Source: Methylophaga sp. (lineage in GTDB: Bacteria > Pseudomonadota > Gammaproteobacteria > Nitrosococcales > Methylophagaceae). Taken from it: 47,394 bases of DNA. The stretch's first letter is position 1, and every line of letters starts with the position of its first letter. Of this stretch, positions 8,508 through 17,422 are shown in pieces. The stretch is from NCBI RefSeq assembly GCF_009711715.1, contig NZ_VENF01000002.1, positions 1-47,394 of the forward strand, given 5' to 3'. The notes under the pieces were generated by a model. The model was not told the DNA's origin, ran no database searches, and was given only the letters and a program-made list of their open reading frames with translations. Made by a program: the position numbers and the translations under genes.

Positions 8508-9380
8508 GTGAGGTACGCCTTTATCAAACGATTCCAGCGTATTTGGCCGGTCAGGAAATTGTGTCGGTTGCTGGATGTTCACCCCAGTGGTTTTTATTCC
8601 TGGCTCAAAACACCCAAATCAAGCCGTGCTATAGCCGACCAGCGTCTATCAGGGCTTATCAAACAGTTTTGGTTAGAGTCCGGCGCGGTCTATGGCTATC
8701 GAAAGATTTACAGCGACCTACGCGAATATGGTGAGCAGTGTGGCCCGAACCGTGTGCTGCGTCTGATGAAGCAGGCCGGTATCAAAGCGCAGGTTGGGTA
8801 CAGAAAGCCTCGCTCATCAAAAGGAAAGCCGCATATCGTCACGCCAAACAGGCTGAAACGTCAGTTCAGTCCTGCCACGCCCAATGAAGCCTGGGTGACG
8901 GACATTACGCATATTCGAACTCACGAAGGCTGGCTCTACCTGGCGGTCGTTGTTGATTTGTATTCCCGAAGAGTAGTCGGCTGGTCGATGCAATCCCGCA
9001 TCACTAAGGAGTTGGTGCTGAATGCCTTGCTTATGGCTGTCTGGCGCCGAAACCCGGTCACTCCTGTCACTGTGCATTCCGATCAGGGAAGCCAATACAC
9101 CAGCCATGACTGGAGCGCATTTTTAAAGGCACATGGCCTGGAAGGCAGTATGAGTCGGCGTGGTAACTGTCATGACAATGCGGTTGCAGAAAGCTTTTTT
9201 CAGTTGCTCAAGCGTGAGCGAATTAAACGAAAAATCTATTCAACCAGACAGGAAGCGAGAAACGACATCTTCGATTACATCGAGATGTTCTACAACTCAA
9301 AACGACGACATAGTTTCAATAATCAGTTGTCGCCTGTAGAGTTTGAAAATCGATTTCATAAACGGCTGATCAGTGTCTAA
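8508..9380 (+). CDS. IS3-family transposase OrfB (DDE integrase domain)
   Basis: 290 aa. It starts with GTG at 8508 overlapping the orfA stop (8509-8511), the normal IS3 arrangement that couples or frameshifts orfA to orfB. It has an HTH_21-like region near the N-terminus and then the rve catalytic core: D in WVTDITHIRT, D in VTVHSDQGSQY, and E in NAVAESFFQLLKRE, followed by the conserved YNSKRRHS region. It looks intact. Because the IS30 element separates it from the orfA start, the OrfAB fusion transposase cannot be made, so this IS3 copy is probably immobile unless complemented. Confidence 0.9.
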   Translation: MRYAFIKRFQRIWPVRKLCRLLDVHPSGFYSWLKTPKSSRAIADQRLSGLIKQFWLESGAVYGYRKIYSDLREYGEQCGPNRVLRLMKQAGIKAQVGYRKPRSSKGKPHIVTPNRLKRQFSPATPNEAWVTDITHIRTHEGWLYLAVVVDLYSRRVVGWSMQSRITKELVLNALLMAVWRRNPVTPVTVHSDQGSQYTSHDWSAFLKAHGLEGSMSRRGNCHDNAVAESFFQLLKRERIKRKIYSTRQEARNDIFDYIEMFYNSKRRHSFNNQLSPVEFENRFHKRLISV

Positions 9381-9398
9381 AGAATTGGTGGCTATTCA

Positions 9399-9721
9399 TT
9401 AATCCTTAAACCGATGCTTCTATTTGCCAGAGGGCACAAATAAGTGAAGGTAAAAATACTAGTAGAAAACCTCCTCTGATTCATTACATTTTTGTCATAT
9501 TCGATGTAATCAATTACAAGTTCATTACATTTGTTCCATATCGAAATAGCCCGTCCTATTATTTCTCTTAAGGCCTGTCTTTACGCATAAAAAAATAACT
9601 TTGGGGGCATCGTTCGCACATAGATTTATCCCTCTTCACGGGCGATGAGCAAAAGTTTTTCATATTCTTAACGGCGTTCGATATTCGCCTAACGAGCAGT
9701 TCATGACTAATCATCGCGCTA
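9399..9721. other. Gene-poor spacer between IS3 and the copper module
   Basis: No convincing coding frame is seen in these ~320 bases. It is AT-rich, and contains a pair of direct repeats described separately (9480-9544), plus TTCG- and CGAA-rich short palindromes around 9600-9700. There is no visible tRNA. The far side leads into the MerR-type promoter at 9722. Confidence 0.5.
9480..9544 (+). repeat. Two ~25-bp direct repeats with ATTACAT motifs
   Basis: TTCATTACATTT, then a TGTCATAT- or TTCCATAT-like block, then TCGA occurs at 9480-9504 and again at 9521-9544, 41 bases apart. The first copy also forms a dyad ATTACAT-14 bases-ATGTAAT. Spaced direct repeats like these can be transposase- or resolvase-binding sites at the end of a mobile element, or regulator sites. 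No gene next to them decides which. Function unknown. Confidence 0.45.
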
Positions 9722-9752
9722 TTGACCTATGTCAAGGACACAGGTTTAAGCT
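9722..9752 (+). promoter_or_regulatory. MerR-family promoter-operator of the copper module
   Basis: -35 TTGACC (9722-9727) and -10 TAAGCT (9747-9752) are 19 bases apart, the stretched spacing that MerR-type activators correct by twisting DNA. The spacer contains the near-perfect dyad ACCTATGT-5 bases-ACACAGGT (9725-9745), much like CueR/copper operators with their ACCTT...AAGGT arms. It precedes the merR gene at 9828 by ~75 bases, so the regulator, chaperone and ATPase genes are probably transcribed from it, with autoregulation. Confidence 0.7.
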
Positions 9753-9827
9753 TGAACTAAGCTGTTAGTCAAACCAAAGTTTCAAAACGAAGCTTTGATG
9801 TTAAAAGTCTGGCAATAGGAGTAGGGC

Positions 9828-10253
9828 ATGCTTGTTAATGAAGTGGCGAAAACATTAAACATAGGTCCTGATACTGTCCGGTTTTACACACGTATGAAAT
9901 TGCTACAGCCTCAAAAGAATCAATTTAACGGCTATAGAGAATATGGCGATAAAGATATTAATCGGTTGAAGTTTGTATTAGCCGCAAGACAGCTTGGTTT
10001 CTCGGTTGATGATATTCAGCAGATCCTGGCCGACGCCGACAAGAAGAGGTCCCCTTGTCCCGAGGTAAGGCGTCTACTGGCTAAGCGACTGCAGGAAACA
10101 GAGCTACGTTTCAGGGAAATGCAGCAATTAAGGAAAAGGATGAAACAAGCGCTCGCTCAATGGAAACAAATGCCCGATATGGAGCCTACAGGTCAAATGA
10201 TTTGCCATTTGATAGAAGAATTTACTGTCCCATTTGCGACGGAGGAAAAGTAA
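9828..10253 (+). CDS. MerR-family metal-responsive transcriptional regulator
   Basis: 141 aa. The N-terminal winged helix-turn-helix is clear (MLVNEVAKTLNIGPDTVRFY, then NGYREYGDKDINRLKFVLAARQLGFS). A long dimerisation helix follows (residues ~85-115). The likely metal-binding Cys residues are in SPCPEVRRL at the start of that helix and in QMICHLIEE near the end; the typical CueR CxGC loop is not present, so it is nearer the Cd/Zn/Cu group with spread cysteines. It would bind the dyad at 9725-9745 and activate the following chaperone and ATPase genes. Its TAA overlaps the next ATG by one base (TAATG). Confidence 0.88.
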   Translation: MLVNEVAKTLNIGPDTVRFYTRMKLLQPQKNQFNGYREYGDKDINRLKFVLAARQLGFSVDDIQQILADADKKRSPCPEVRRLLAKRLQETELRFREMQQLRKRMKQALAQWKQMPDMEPTGQMICHLIEEFTVPFATEEK

Positions 10254-10567
10254 TGAAAATACATTCAACACATCAAAGTGAAACAGCTAAGCAAGGTTGC
10301 TGCTGTACAAACAATTCCACCGTCGTAACGAAAGTAGGCATTGAGCAATTAGTCAGTGAGTTACCAGTCAAACAATTAAAAGTTGAAGGTGCTAACTGTG
10401 GTGGCTGTGTACAGAGCATTGAAAAAGCCCTTCAATCTCTGAACGGTGTAAGCAATGCCAGCATGGATCTGGCCAGTGGTGTCGTATCAGTGGGCGGAAC
10501 AGTCCAGACAGATGAACTAATTGCCACCCTGGAAAAAGCAGGATACCCAGCGACTGTTTTGGACTAA
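10253..10567 (+). CDS. HMA-domain heavy-metal chaperone
   Basis: 104 aa from the ATG overlapping the merR stop, with GGAGG ~8 bases before it. An open frame extends further upstream, but within merR, so this start is preferred. The N-terminal 30 residues include a CCC cluster (KQGCCCTNN), a possible extra metal site. Residues ~43-104 form a ferredoxin-like HMA domain with the metal-binding GANCGGC loop and ending [11 protein letters not shown]. Such proteins carry Cu(I) to P1B ATPases; translational coupling to merR and the ATPase 14 bases downstream support that. It could also bind mercury or zinc. Confidence 0.85.
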   Translation: MKIHSTHQSETAKQGCCCTNNSTVVTKVGIEQLVSELPVKQLKVEGANCGGCVQSIEKALQSLNGVSNASMDLASGVVSVGGTVQTDELIATLEKAGYPATVLD

Positions 10568-10581
10568 CTCGGGATTTACAC

Positions 10582-13302
10582 ATGAACACAAAGAATACAG
10601 AAGCCTCAGACAAGCCCGGCCAACATAGTGCTGAAAAAAATACAGCCTATGTTTGTCCGATGCACCCGGAAGTAAGGTCCGAACAGCCGGGCGATTGCCC
10701 GAAATGTGGTATGCACCTGGTGCCAGAAACTGAGCTCAAATCTCATCATGAGCATCCACAGCACACGGGCTCAGAAACCTCTGGCAATGAACCTGATTGT
10801 TGTGGGGGGCATAAAACTATGTCCCAAATGCATCATCAACATGACACAGCTGTCAAAAGTAAAACTGCTGTGGAGAGTGAAAATGATGGTGTTCCCCAAG
10901 GCGGGGAAGGCCCTGTCTATACGTGTCCGATGCACCCGGAAGTAAGATCTGAACAGCCGGGAGATTGCCCGAAATGTGGTATGCACCTGGTGCCAGAAAC
11001 TGAGCTCAAATCTCATCATGAGCATGCACAACACACGGACTCAGAAACCTTTGGTAATGAATCTAATTGTTGTGGAGGGCATAAGACTATGTCCCAAATG
11101 CATCATCAACATGACACAGCAACCAAAAGTAAAAGTGCTGTTCAGGGTGAATACGATAATGTTCCTCAAGGCTGGAAAGGTCCTGTATATACCTGCCCGA
11201 TGCATGCAGAAGTTCGCCGCACAGAGCCGGGCTCATGTCCAATATGCGGTATGGGTCTGGAGCTGGAATCTGCTGCAATGGCGGTGGATGAACCTAATCC
11301 CGAGCTTGTCGATTTTACCCGGCGTTTCTGGGTCGGCGCAGCGCTAACCATTCCACTCCTTATCCTCACAATGAGTCCATACATTGGATTTAGTCAGATT
11401 CGTGAGCTTTTGGGAGAAAGCTTATCTCTGTGGTTTGAGGTGTTGCTAGCAACCCCGGTTATCCTCTGGTCCGGCTGGCCTTTTTTCGTACGTGGCTGGA
11501 ATTCGTTCCGCACTATGAATCTGAACATGTTCTCACTGATAGGCATGGGTGTGTCAACGGCTTATCTATACTCAATGGTTGCCATGATTGCCCCGGATAT
11601 ATTTCCATCTGGCTTTCGGGATCCAGAAACAGGACATGTGGGCGTCTATTTTGAGGCAGCAGCTGTCATCATCACATTAGTACTGCTTGGACAGGTGATG
11701 GAACTGCGTGCTCGAGAGGGTACCGGTAAGGCCATTCGAGCACTTCTGGATTTGGCTGCCAAGACCGCACGCGTTATTCGAAAAGATGGTGAGGAAGAGG
11801 AAATACCATTAGAAGACGTTCACGTGGGTGATCGGATCAGAGTTAGACCTGGCGATAAAGTGCCTGTAGACGGGGTTGTGGTCGAAGGTCGTTCCTCAGT
11901 CGATGAAAGCATGATCTCTGGTGAACCTGTCCCTGTTGAGAAGACTGAGGGTGAGAAGTTAACCGGGGCAACCATTAATGGGACAGGTAGTTTGATAATG
12001 GAAGCGACGCGAGTTGGCTCTGACACGATGCTCGCCCAAATTGTGGAAATGGTTGCTGCGGCGCAACGATCACGTGCACCGATACAAAAATGGGCTGACA
12101 TGGTTGCCGGCAAGTTCGTGCCAGCTGTAATAGGCATTGCAATCATCTCTTTCATTGCCTGGTCAATCTTGGGACCAGCCCCCGCCTTATCCTATGCACT
12201 GGTATCAGCAGTGGCGGTCTTGATTATTGCCTGTCCCTGTGCGCTGGGTCTGGCTACTCCAATGTCGATCATGACTGCAACGGGGCGTGGTGCACAGGCA
12301 GGTGTATTGATAAAAAATGCTGAGGCATTAGAACGCTTCGAAAAGGTCGATACGCTGATAGTCGATAAGACAGGCACGCTGACAGAGGGTAAACCAAAAC
12401 TTGTTGCCGTACTACCCGAAGCAGGCCATGACGAGGCAGAGGTGCTTCGACTTGCCGCCTCGCTTGAGCGCGGCTCAGAACACCCACTGGCTGAAGCTAT
12501 CGTCAGAGGTGCTGAGGAACGAAAAGTAGCGCTAACAGACGCAACAGACTTTGAAGCTGTCACAGGCAAGGGCGTCAAAGGTGTTGTGGACGGTAACGCC
12601 GTGGCACTTGGTAACCTCGCGCTGATGACTGATTTGGGGCTGCAAAGTGATGAACTCACCAGCAAAGCCAATAAACGCCGTGACCAGGGTGAAACAGTGA
12701 TGTTTATTGTTCTTGAAGGTCAGCTCGCCGGCTTGGTAAGCGTCGCTGATCCGGTCAAAGCAACGACACCAGCTGCGCTAAAAACACTTCACCAACTCGG
12801 TCTGAAAATCATCATGGCGACGGGGGACAATGAACGCACAGCCAGGGCAGTCGCCGCACGACTGGGTATTGACGAAATTCGAGCTGATGTTCTGCCAGCA
12901 GATAAGGCTCGTATCATCGAGGAGCTACAGCAACAGGGTCGCAAAGTGGCTATGGCGGGAGATGGTGTTAACGATGCACCAGCACTGGCCCAGGCCGATG
13001 TAGGCATTGCGATGGGTACTGGGGCCGATGTTGCCATTGAAAGTGCAGGATTCACTCTAGTCAAAGGTGACTTGGACGGGATAGTCCGTGCACGACGACT
13101 TGCCCACGCCACCATGAAAAATATTCGGCAAAACCTGTTTTTTGCTTTGATCTACAACTCTGCCGGTGTACCGATTGCCGCAGGGATTCTGTATCCATTC
13201 CTGGGGATTCTGATTGGACCAATTTTTGCCGCTTTTGCCATGAGCGCTTCCTCCTTGTCAGTGGTACTTAATGCGCTGAGACTCCGGCGGGCAAAAATAT
13301 GA
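10582..13302 (+). CDS. copA: P1B-type copper-transporting ATPase with three N-terminal heavy-metal-binding repeats
   Basis: 906 aa ATP-driven exporter. The cytosolic N-terminus carries three copies of a CPMH...CGM metal-binding domain starting at Tyr23, Tyr113 and Tyr203, exactly 90 residues apart, with His- and Cys-rich linkers; no CxxC HMA domain is present. The membrane core has CPC (551-553), the phosphorylation site DKTGT (Asp595), EHPLAEAIV for ATP binding and [22 protein letters not shown] hinge. [20 protein letters not shown] in the membrane segments matches copper/silver ATPases of the CopA/SilP kind. It ends ATATGA, so the next small frame overlaps by four bases. The first two linkers are near-identical at DNA level, indicating recent duplication. 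Confidence 0.93.
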   Translation: MNTKNTEASDKPGQHSAEKNTAYVCPMHPEVRSEQPGDCPKCGMHLVPETELKSHHEHPQHTGSETSGNEPDCCGGHKTMSQMHHQHDTAVKSKTAVESENDGVPQGGEGPVYTCPMHPEVRSEQPGDCPKCGMHLVPETELKSHHEHAQHTDSETFGNESNCCGGHKTMSQMHHQHDTATKSKSAVQGEYDNVPQGWKGPVYTCPMHAEVRRTEPGSCPICGMGLELESAAMAVDEPNPELVDFTRRFWVGAALTIPLLILTMSPYIGFSQIRELLGESLSLWFEVLLATPVILWSGWPFFVRGWNSFRTMNLNMFSLIGMGVSTAYLYSMVAMIAPDIFPSGFRDPETGHVGVYFEAAAVIITLVLLGQVMELRAREGTGKAIRALLDLAAKTARVIRKDGEEEEIPLEDVHVGDRIRVRPGDKVPVDGVVVEGRSSVDESMISGEPVPVEKTEGEKLTGATINGTGSLIMEATRVGSDTMLAQIVEMVAAAQRSRAPIQKWADMVAGKFVPAVIGIAIISFIAWSILGPAPALSYALVSAVAVLIIACPCALGLATPMSIMTATGRGAQAGVLIKNAEALERFEKVDTLIVDKTGTLTEGKPKLVAVLPEAGHDEAEVLRLAASLERGSEHPLAEAIVRGAEERKVALTDATDFEAVTGKGVKGVVDGNAVALGNLALMTDLGLQSDELTSKANKRRDQGETVMFIVLEGQLAGLVSVADPVKATTPAALKTLHQLGLKIIMATGDNERTARAVAARLGIDEIRADVLPADKARIIEELQQQGRKVAMAGDGVNDAPALAQADVGIAMGTGADVAIESAGFTLVKGDLDGIVRARRLAHATMKNIRQNLFFALIYNSAGVPIAAGILYPFLGILIGPIFAAFAMSASSLSVVLNALRLRRAKI
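10646..11187 (+). repeat. Tandem 270-bp coding repeat within the copper ATPase gene
   Basis: The DNA encoding residues ~22-112 and ~113-202 is a direct tandem repeat of 270 bp, with only scattered base changes between the two copies. Both code for [23 protein letters not shown] metal sites and the same His-rich linker. A third, more diverged metal-site copy begins at 11188. The first two copies are far more alike than either is to the third, so the duplication is recent. Confidence 0.9.
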
Positions 13303-13448
13303 AAAATCTAGACCTCAATGGGCAAAACAACAGTGAGGGCCTGGATATGAGTATTCACAAATTTGTTGCCATTTTCTATGACGTTTATCCAAGCAATGCG
13401 AAACAGGTTCCACTACAACATGAAGTAGAAGGTTTACTTCTCACATGA
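13299..13448 (+). CDS. Small hypothetical protein translationally coupled to the copper ATPase
   Basis: 49 codons from an ATG that overlaps the ATPase stop (ATGA). The predicted peptide starts [21 protein letters not shown] and has no signal peptide, membrane helix or Cys motif. The overlap argues for coupling, but there is no homologue I recognise and no independent ribosome site. An internal ATG (Met17, [20 protein letters not shown]) could also start a shorter product. It may be real or chance. Confidence 0.4.
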   Translation: MKNLDLNGQNNSEGLDMSIHKFVAIFYDVYPSNAKQVPLQHEVEGLLLT

Positions 13449-13465
13449 CACACCTGAGGTGAATT

Positions 13466-13744
13466 ATGGACACTCAAAGACCATCATTTTGGAAAACCCC
13501 TGCCGGTTTCACCGCACTCGTTTTGATTGTTGTTGTGACTTACTTTCTTCTTATGGAACATCGCCAGCATGTCTGGCAGTTCCTGCCTTACTTGATTCTA
13601 CTGGCTTGCCCTTTTTTACATCTCTTTATGCATGGCAGTCATGGGGGACATGGTGGTCATCAGCATGGAGGAGGCGAGTCTGAACAGGATGCCTATCAAC
13701 GCGGACTGGAGGATGGCCGAAAAGAGCGTGAACATGATCATTAA
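13466..13744 (+). CDS. DUF2933-like small membrane protein with His-rich tail
   Basis: 92 aa. A short N-terminus (MDTQRPSFWKTPAGF) precedes two close hydrophobic segments (residues ~15-33 and ~38-55). A Gly/His-rich stretch follows (HGSHGGHGGHQHGGG) and then a charged tail with the GLEDGRKERE sequence. This pattern is that of the DUF2933 family, which is commonly found in copper and heavy-metal resistance clusters. The His-rich part is probably a metal-binding tail. A TGAGGTG ribosome site precedes the start. It sits in the same run of genes as the ATPase. Function unproven. Confidence 0.75.
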   Translation: MDTQRPSFWKTPAGFTALVLIVVVTYFLLMEHRQHVWQFLPYLILLACPFLHLFMHGSHGGHGGHQHGGGESEQDAYQRGLEDGRKEREHDH

Positions 13745-13779
13745 AGGTCAGGATGAGAGAACATTACTGGAGAAAAAAT

Positions 13780-14406
13780 ATGCATGGTGAATCAGCATAC
13801 GGCCTGTGGACGTTGGTTTTAATAAATTCAGCAATATTTATATTTTTTGCCTTTAGTTTTACTAAGCCAAAGACCAAAACAGACTGGCGTAGTCTGGGGG
13901 CGTTTTCAGCATTCATTATTGCACTATTCACCGAAATGTATGGGTTCCCACTAACCATCTATTTTTTGTCAGGCTGGTTGGCGGAAAAGTATCCCGGTGT
14001 AGATTTCATGTCACACGAAAATGGACATTTATTGCATACGCTACTGGGTTTTGAAGGTAACCCGCATTTTGATCCACTGCATATTGCAAGCAACGTCGTC
14101 ATTATTCTTGGTTTCTTTTTACTGGCTTCTGCCTGGAGCGTATTACACCACGCCCAACAAAACAGACAACTGGCAACAACCGGCTGGTACGCAAGAATGC
14201 GTCATCCACAATACATCGCTTTTATCATGATTATGTTTGGCTTTTTGTTGCAATGGCCAACAATCCCGACGCTGGTCATGTTCCCAATTCTGGTTATTGT
14301 CTATGTCCGCTTAGCCAAACGAGAAGAGCGAATGGCACTTGATGAATTTGGCGATGAATACCGAAGCTACATGGCGAAGACACCCGGATGGTTTCCAAAA
14401 TTCTAA
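13780..14406 (+). CDS. Isoprenylcysteine carboxyl methyltransferase (ICMT)-like membrane protein
   Basis: 208 aa from the chosen ATG, which has GGAG 6-9 bases upstream; an in-frame ATG at 13753 is an alternative. About five membrane helices are visible, and the C-terminal half has the ICMT/PEMT-like SAM-binding signature: YARMRHPQYIAFIMIMFGF, then the KREERMALDEFGDEYRSYM segment. Members of this group occur frequently in copper/heavy-metal islands of gammaproteobacteria, but their substrate is not known. It is followed at once by an HMA-like gene. Membrane topology and motif are seen directly; methyltransferase activity is inferred from the family. Confidence 0.78.
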   Translation: MHGESAYGLWTLVLINSAIFIFFAFSFTKPKTKTDWRSLGAFSAFIIALFTEMYGFPLTIYFLSGWLAEKYPGVDFMSHENGHLLHTLLGFEGNPHFDPLHIASNVVIILGFFLLASAWSVLHHAQQNRQLATTGWYARMRHPQYIAFIMIMFGFLLQWPTIPTLVMFPILVIVYVRLAKREERMALDEFGDEYRSYMAKTPGWFPKF

Positions 14407-14460
14407 TCACGGATGAACAGGCAACAACCCCGCGTCTTATTTAACACTGGAGACGAGAAG

Positions 14461-14820
14461 ATGACTAAGCACAGGCTGGGTATTAATCCCGGTTTTTTGA
14501 CAAAACATAAGCTGGGGCTAGTTGGGCTTGAACAAACCAATAGCAGTGAGATGATTGCTGAGATCGATTCATTACCATGGGTTGACGATGTCAGGCTAAA
14601 TACCAATAAGCAAACGCTTAACATTGCTTACGAGGCATCTCTCCACAACATCGATGAATTGCTTGTAATTGTTGAAAAACACGGTGCGTCAATTAAAGAC
14701 AGTTGGTGGAGCCAGACAAAACTTGGCTGGCAACGACAAACCGACGAAAACATAAAAAACAATGCCAAACATGAGCCCCACTGCTGTAATAAAGCACCTT
14801 CAGGTAACAAACTCAGGTAA
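14461..14820 (+). CDS. HMA-like domain protein without CxxC
   Basis: 119 aa from an ATG with GGAGACG upstream; the open frame extends back to 14413 but without a ribosome site. Residues ~20-90 show a ferredoxin-like pattern: LGLVGLEQTNSSEMIAEIDSL, DDVRLNTNKQTLNIAYEAS, and IDELLVIVEKHG. The metal-binding CxxC is missing. The C-terminus has HEPHCCNK, a possible soft-metal site. Small proteins of this kind lie after copper ATPase/ICMT genes in related islands. It may act as a regulator or scaffold rather than a chaperone. Confidence 0.6.
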   Translation: MTKHRLGINPGFLTKHKLGLVGLEQTNSSEMIAEIDSLPWVDDVRLNTNKQTLNIAYEASLHNIDELLVIVEKHGASIKDSWWSQTKLGWQRQTDENIKNNAKHEPHCCNKAPSGNKLR

Positions 14821-14937
14821 ACAGAATTGTTTTCCCAGTGCTGAGATATAGAGAGATGAGAATCTTTTTTGCATGCGTTCCAGCAGGCTCACTTAATCAC
14901 TATCGGCATACTGAATTAAGGAATTAAAAATTTAGCC

Positions 14938-16446
14938 ATGACCACATCACACCTACTGACTATTGTTGATATGGGCATAGATACCCACCAGGAGCCGGTG
15001 GTATACATGCGAAGTGATTGCCATATCTGTCGTTCAGAAGGCTTCACCGCCAACAGCCGGGTCACGCTCCGTTTTAATGAAAACAGCGTCATTGCAACCT
15101 TGAATGTGGTTGATGGACAACTTTTGCCGTCAGGCACAGCAGGCTTATCCAGAATCGCCATGCACCGTCTGAGTGCTATTGAGGGGCAGAAGCTCATGGT
15201 CAGTCATGCCCCCATCGTTACCTCATTGAGTCATGTACGAAAAAAAGTATTTGGCAACAAGCTCAGTGACGATGAAATTGCTGACATTATCAAAGACATC
15301 AGTGCGCACCGCTATTCTGATATAGAAATTGCCAGTTTTCTCAGTGTTTGTGCAGGAAGTCGCCTGGACGTTGATGAGATAATTGGCCTGACCCAGGCCA
15401 TGGTTGAATGCGGTAAGCGCCTATCCTGGTCTGGTCAAAACATGATTCTCGATAAACACTGCATTGGGGGCCTGCCAGGTAACCGTACTACACCGCTGGT
15501 TGTTTCAATTGTCAGTGCGGCAGGGCTGGTCATTCCCAAAACATCATCAAGGGCGATCACTTCACCAGCTGGCACTGCAGACACAATGGAGGCGCTGACT
15601 ACCGTCAACCTTAACCTCAATGATATTCAGCGTGTTGTTGCTGACACTAACGCATGTCTTGCCTGGGGAGGTGCTGTTAACCTTAGCCCAGCAGACGATC
15701 TGTTAATTCGTATAGAACGTGCACTTGACCTGGACGGAGAGGGGCAACTTATCGCTTCCGTCCTTTCAAAAAAAATTGCTGCAGGTTCAACCCATGCAGT
15801 GGTTGACATTCCAGTTGGTCCCACGGCCAAGGTCCGCTCGGACAAAGAAGCCAACAGACTGGCTTCGCTGTTTACTCAGGTGGGTGCTGCTTGTGGCATC
15901 AACATTCGCTGTCTTATTACGGATGGTAGTCAACCTGTTGGTCTGGGGATCGGTCCCGTTGAAGAAGCACGGGACGTACTTTCAGTCCTACAGGGAGGCA
16001 ATGATGCGCCGCTGGATCTCCGTGAGCGTGCTTTGTTCTTAGCTGCAAACCTGTTTTCTCTGTCATATCAGGAAAGTGTTGAACAAGGTCTCTTGCGAGC
16101 CACATCAATATTAGATAGCGGTAAAGCCTGGCAGCAATTTCAGCGCATAGTTCAAGCACAGGGTGGTATCAAACAGCTACCAGATGCCCGTTATCAGCAT
16201 ACGGAGCTCGTTCCAGAAGTCTGTTCAATCACTGAGATAGATAATCGTAAGTTAGCGCGTCTGGCAAAACTAGCTGGTGCGCCAGGCAGTCCCGCTGCCG
16301 GGGTGAGGCTGCACGCTAAAGTTGGTGACACCCTCAGTAAAGGGGAACCATTATTTACTTTATTCAGTGACAGTGAGGGAGAACGCGATTACGCACTCGC
16401 TTATTACAGTGAGCAGGGCAACCCTTTCACTATCAACTTGACTTAA
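14938..16446 (+). CDS. AMP/thymidine phosphorylase family protein
   Basis: 502 aa nucleoside/nucleotide phosphorylase, in which phosphate attacks the N-glycosidic bond. It has an extra N-terminal ~90-residue domain like archaeal AMP phosphorylases, absent from E. coli DeoA-like enzymes. The core (from ~100) carries FGNKLSDDEIADIIKDIS, the DKHCIGGLPGNRTTPLVVSI glycine loop and the SSRAITSPAGTADTMEAL active-site segment (~200-216). With AMP as substrate it would release adenine and ribose 1,5-bisphosphate. It opens the cassette that goes on with PRPP synthetase-like, phosphoketolase and acetate kinase genes. An AAGGAATT ribosome site is rather far away. The substrate (NMP or thymidine) is not decided by sequence alone. 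Confidence 0.88.
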   Translation: MTTSHLLTIVDMGIDTHQEPVVYMRSDCHICRSEGFTANSRVTLRFNENSVIATLNVVDGQLLPSGTAGLSRIAMHRLSAIEGQKLMVSHAPIVTSLSHVRKKVFGNKLSDDEIADIIKDISAHRYSDIEIASFLSVCAGSRLDVDEIIGLTQAMVECGKRLSWSGQNMILDKHCIGGLPGNRTTPLVVSIVSAAGLVIPKTSSRAITSPAGTADTMEALTTVNLNLNDIQRVVADTNACLAWGGAVNLSPADDLLIRIERALDLDGEGQLIASVLSKKIAAGSTHAVVDIPVGPTAKVRSDKEANRLASLFTQVGAACGINIRCLITDGSQPVGLGIGPVEEARDVLSVLQGGNDAPLDLRERALFLAANLFSLSYQESVEQGLLRATSILDSGKAWQQFQRIVQAQGGIKQLPDARYQHTELVPEVCSITEIDNRKLARLAKLAGAPGSPAAGVRLHAKVGDTLSKGEPLFTLFSDSEGERDYALAYYSEQGNPFTINLT

Positions 16447-16462
16447 AAGGCCCAGCGATCAC

Positions 16463-17422
16463 ATGGCAGCAGATTCAGTAAATCACATTCCTCCAAGTAA
16501 ACAGGCAGGCATAGCACAACCCCTTGTATTTGCCCTTGAGCCACATCCATTGCAACTATCACTTGCAGATCTGTTAAATGGGGAGACGGGCGAGTTCGAC
16601 ACAAGACAATTTCCTGATGGCGAATCGTATCTTCGTGTCCTGTCTCCAGTCAATGGACGAAGCTGCCTGGTCATTGCCGATTTATCTCGACCAAACGCTA
16701 AGTATTTACCTTTGATCTTTCTGTTAAATACTTTGCGTGAACTTGGTGCTGCCAGTGTCGGCTTGATAGCACCTTACTTGAGCTATATGAGACAGGACCG
16801 GCGTTTCATGGAAGGCGAAGCAATAACATCAAAAATATTCGCGCAAGACCTTTCCCATCACATGGATTGGTTGGTCACTGTGGATCCGCATTTGCATCGC
16901 TATCATGCGCTGGATGAAATTTATCAGGTTCCTTCAACAGTAGTTCAAGGGGCACCGGCATTAGCTCAGTGGCTAAAAGAAAAAAAAGATTTGTTACTGA
17001 TAGGACCTGACGCTGAGAGTGAGCAGTGGGTGTCTGAGATCGCTGAGCAAAGCAGTCATCCATTCGTTATTGGTACTAAAAAACGCTATGGAGATCGTAA
17101 CGTCGAAATCTTTTTGCCTGATATTGACCAATACAGTTCGCATACAGCAGTGATTATTGATGATGTGATTTCCAGTGGGCATACCGTTCTGGAGTGTATC
17201 AACACACTTAAATCAAAAGGCATCGCTCATATTCTATGTGCTGCTATACATGGCATTTTTGCTGAAGGTGTCGATATGGATTTGATGTCAGCTGGATTGG
17301 AATCACTGGTTACAACTAACACGATTGTTCACCATACCAACGGCATTGATATGGCACCGTTATTGGTTACCGCCGTGGAAGCTTTCTTATCAGAAACGAC
17401 AATTCAGGGAGGTCAGTCATGA
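16463..17422 (+). CDS. prs: Ribose-phosphate pyrophosphokinase family protein
   Basis: 319 aa, full length. The family links ribose 5-phosphate and ATP to PRPP and AMP. The ATP/flexible-loop region is seen as SYMRQDRRFMEGEAITSKIF, the metal-site His in TVDPHLHRYHAL, and the PRPP-binding loop in VIIDDVISSGHTVLE. The sequence is diverged from housekeeping Prs enzymes (N-terminal extension, unusual C-terminus), so this is probably a specialised paralogue. In this cassette it could work in either direction between PRPP and ribose 5-phosphate. Its TGA overlaps the next ATG by four bases, so the two are coupled. Confidence 0.88.
   Translation: MAADSVNHIPPSKQAGIAQPLVFALEPHPLQLSLADLLNGETGEFDTRQFPDGESYLRVLSPVNGRSCLVIADLSRPNAKYLPLIFLLNTLRELGAASVGLIAPYLSYMRQDRRFMEGEAITSKIFAQDLSHHMDWLVTVDPHLHRYHALDEIYQVPSTVVQGAPALAQWLKEKKDLLLIGPDAESEQWVSEIAEQSSHPFVIGTKKRYGDRNVEIFLPDIDQYSSHTAVIIDDVISSGHTVLECINTLKSKGIAHILCAAIHGIFAEGVDMDLMSAGLESLVTTNTIVHHTNGIDMAPLLVTAVEAFLSETTIQGGQS

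Larger units (their letters stand above)
6947..9398 (+). mobile_element. IS3-family insertion sequence, interrupted by an IS30-family element
   Basis: Terminal inverted repeats TGAATAGCCACCAATT at 6947 and its complement ending at 9398 bound the element. The match continues imperfectly for ~35 bases (GCTAGACGCCTTTCAGCC against a similar right end). Inside are an orfA 5' part (7010-7260), an IS30-family insertion (7261-8481) and the orfA tail plus orfB. Without the inserted element it would be ~1230 bp, normal for IS3. The 3-4 bases on either side (TACT and TTAA) do not match, so no target duplication is seen. That suggests that one flank was rearranged after insertion. A related right-end relic exists at about 39397-39442. 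Confidence 0.85.

Noticed and set aside
10771..11347. Overlapping frames across the repeated ATPase N-terminus
   Set aside because: They repeat because the DNA repeats; the main frame with metal sites, CPC and DKTGT explains the region.
14938..16446. DeoA-type housekeeping thymidine phosphorylase
   Set aside because: The extra N-terminal domain and overall length (502 aa) fit the AMP phosphorylase-like group better; substrate left open.
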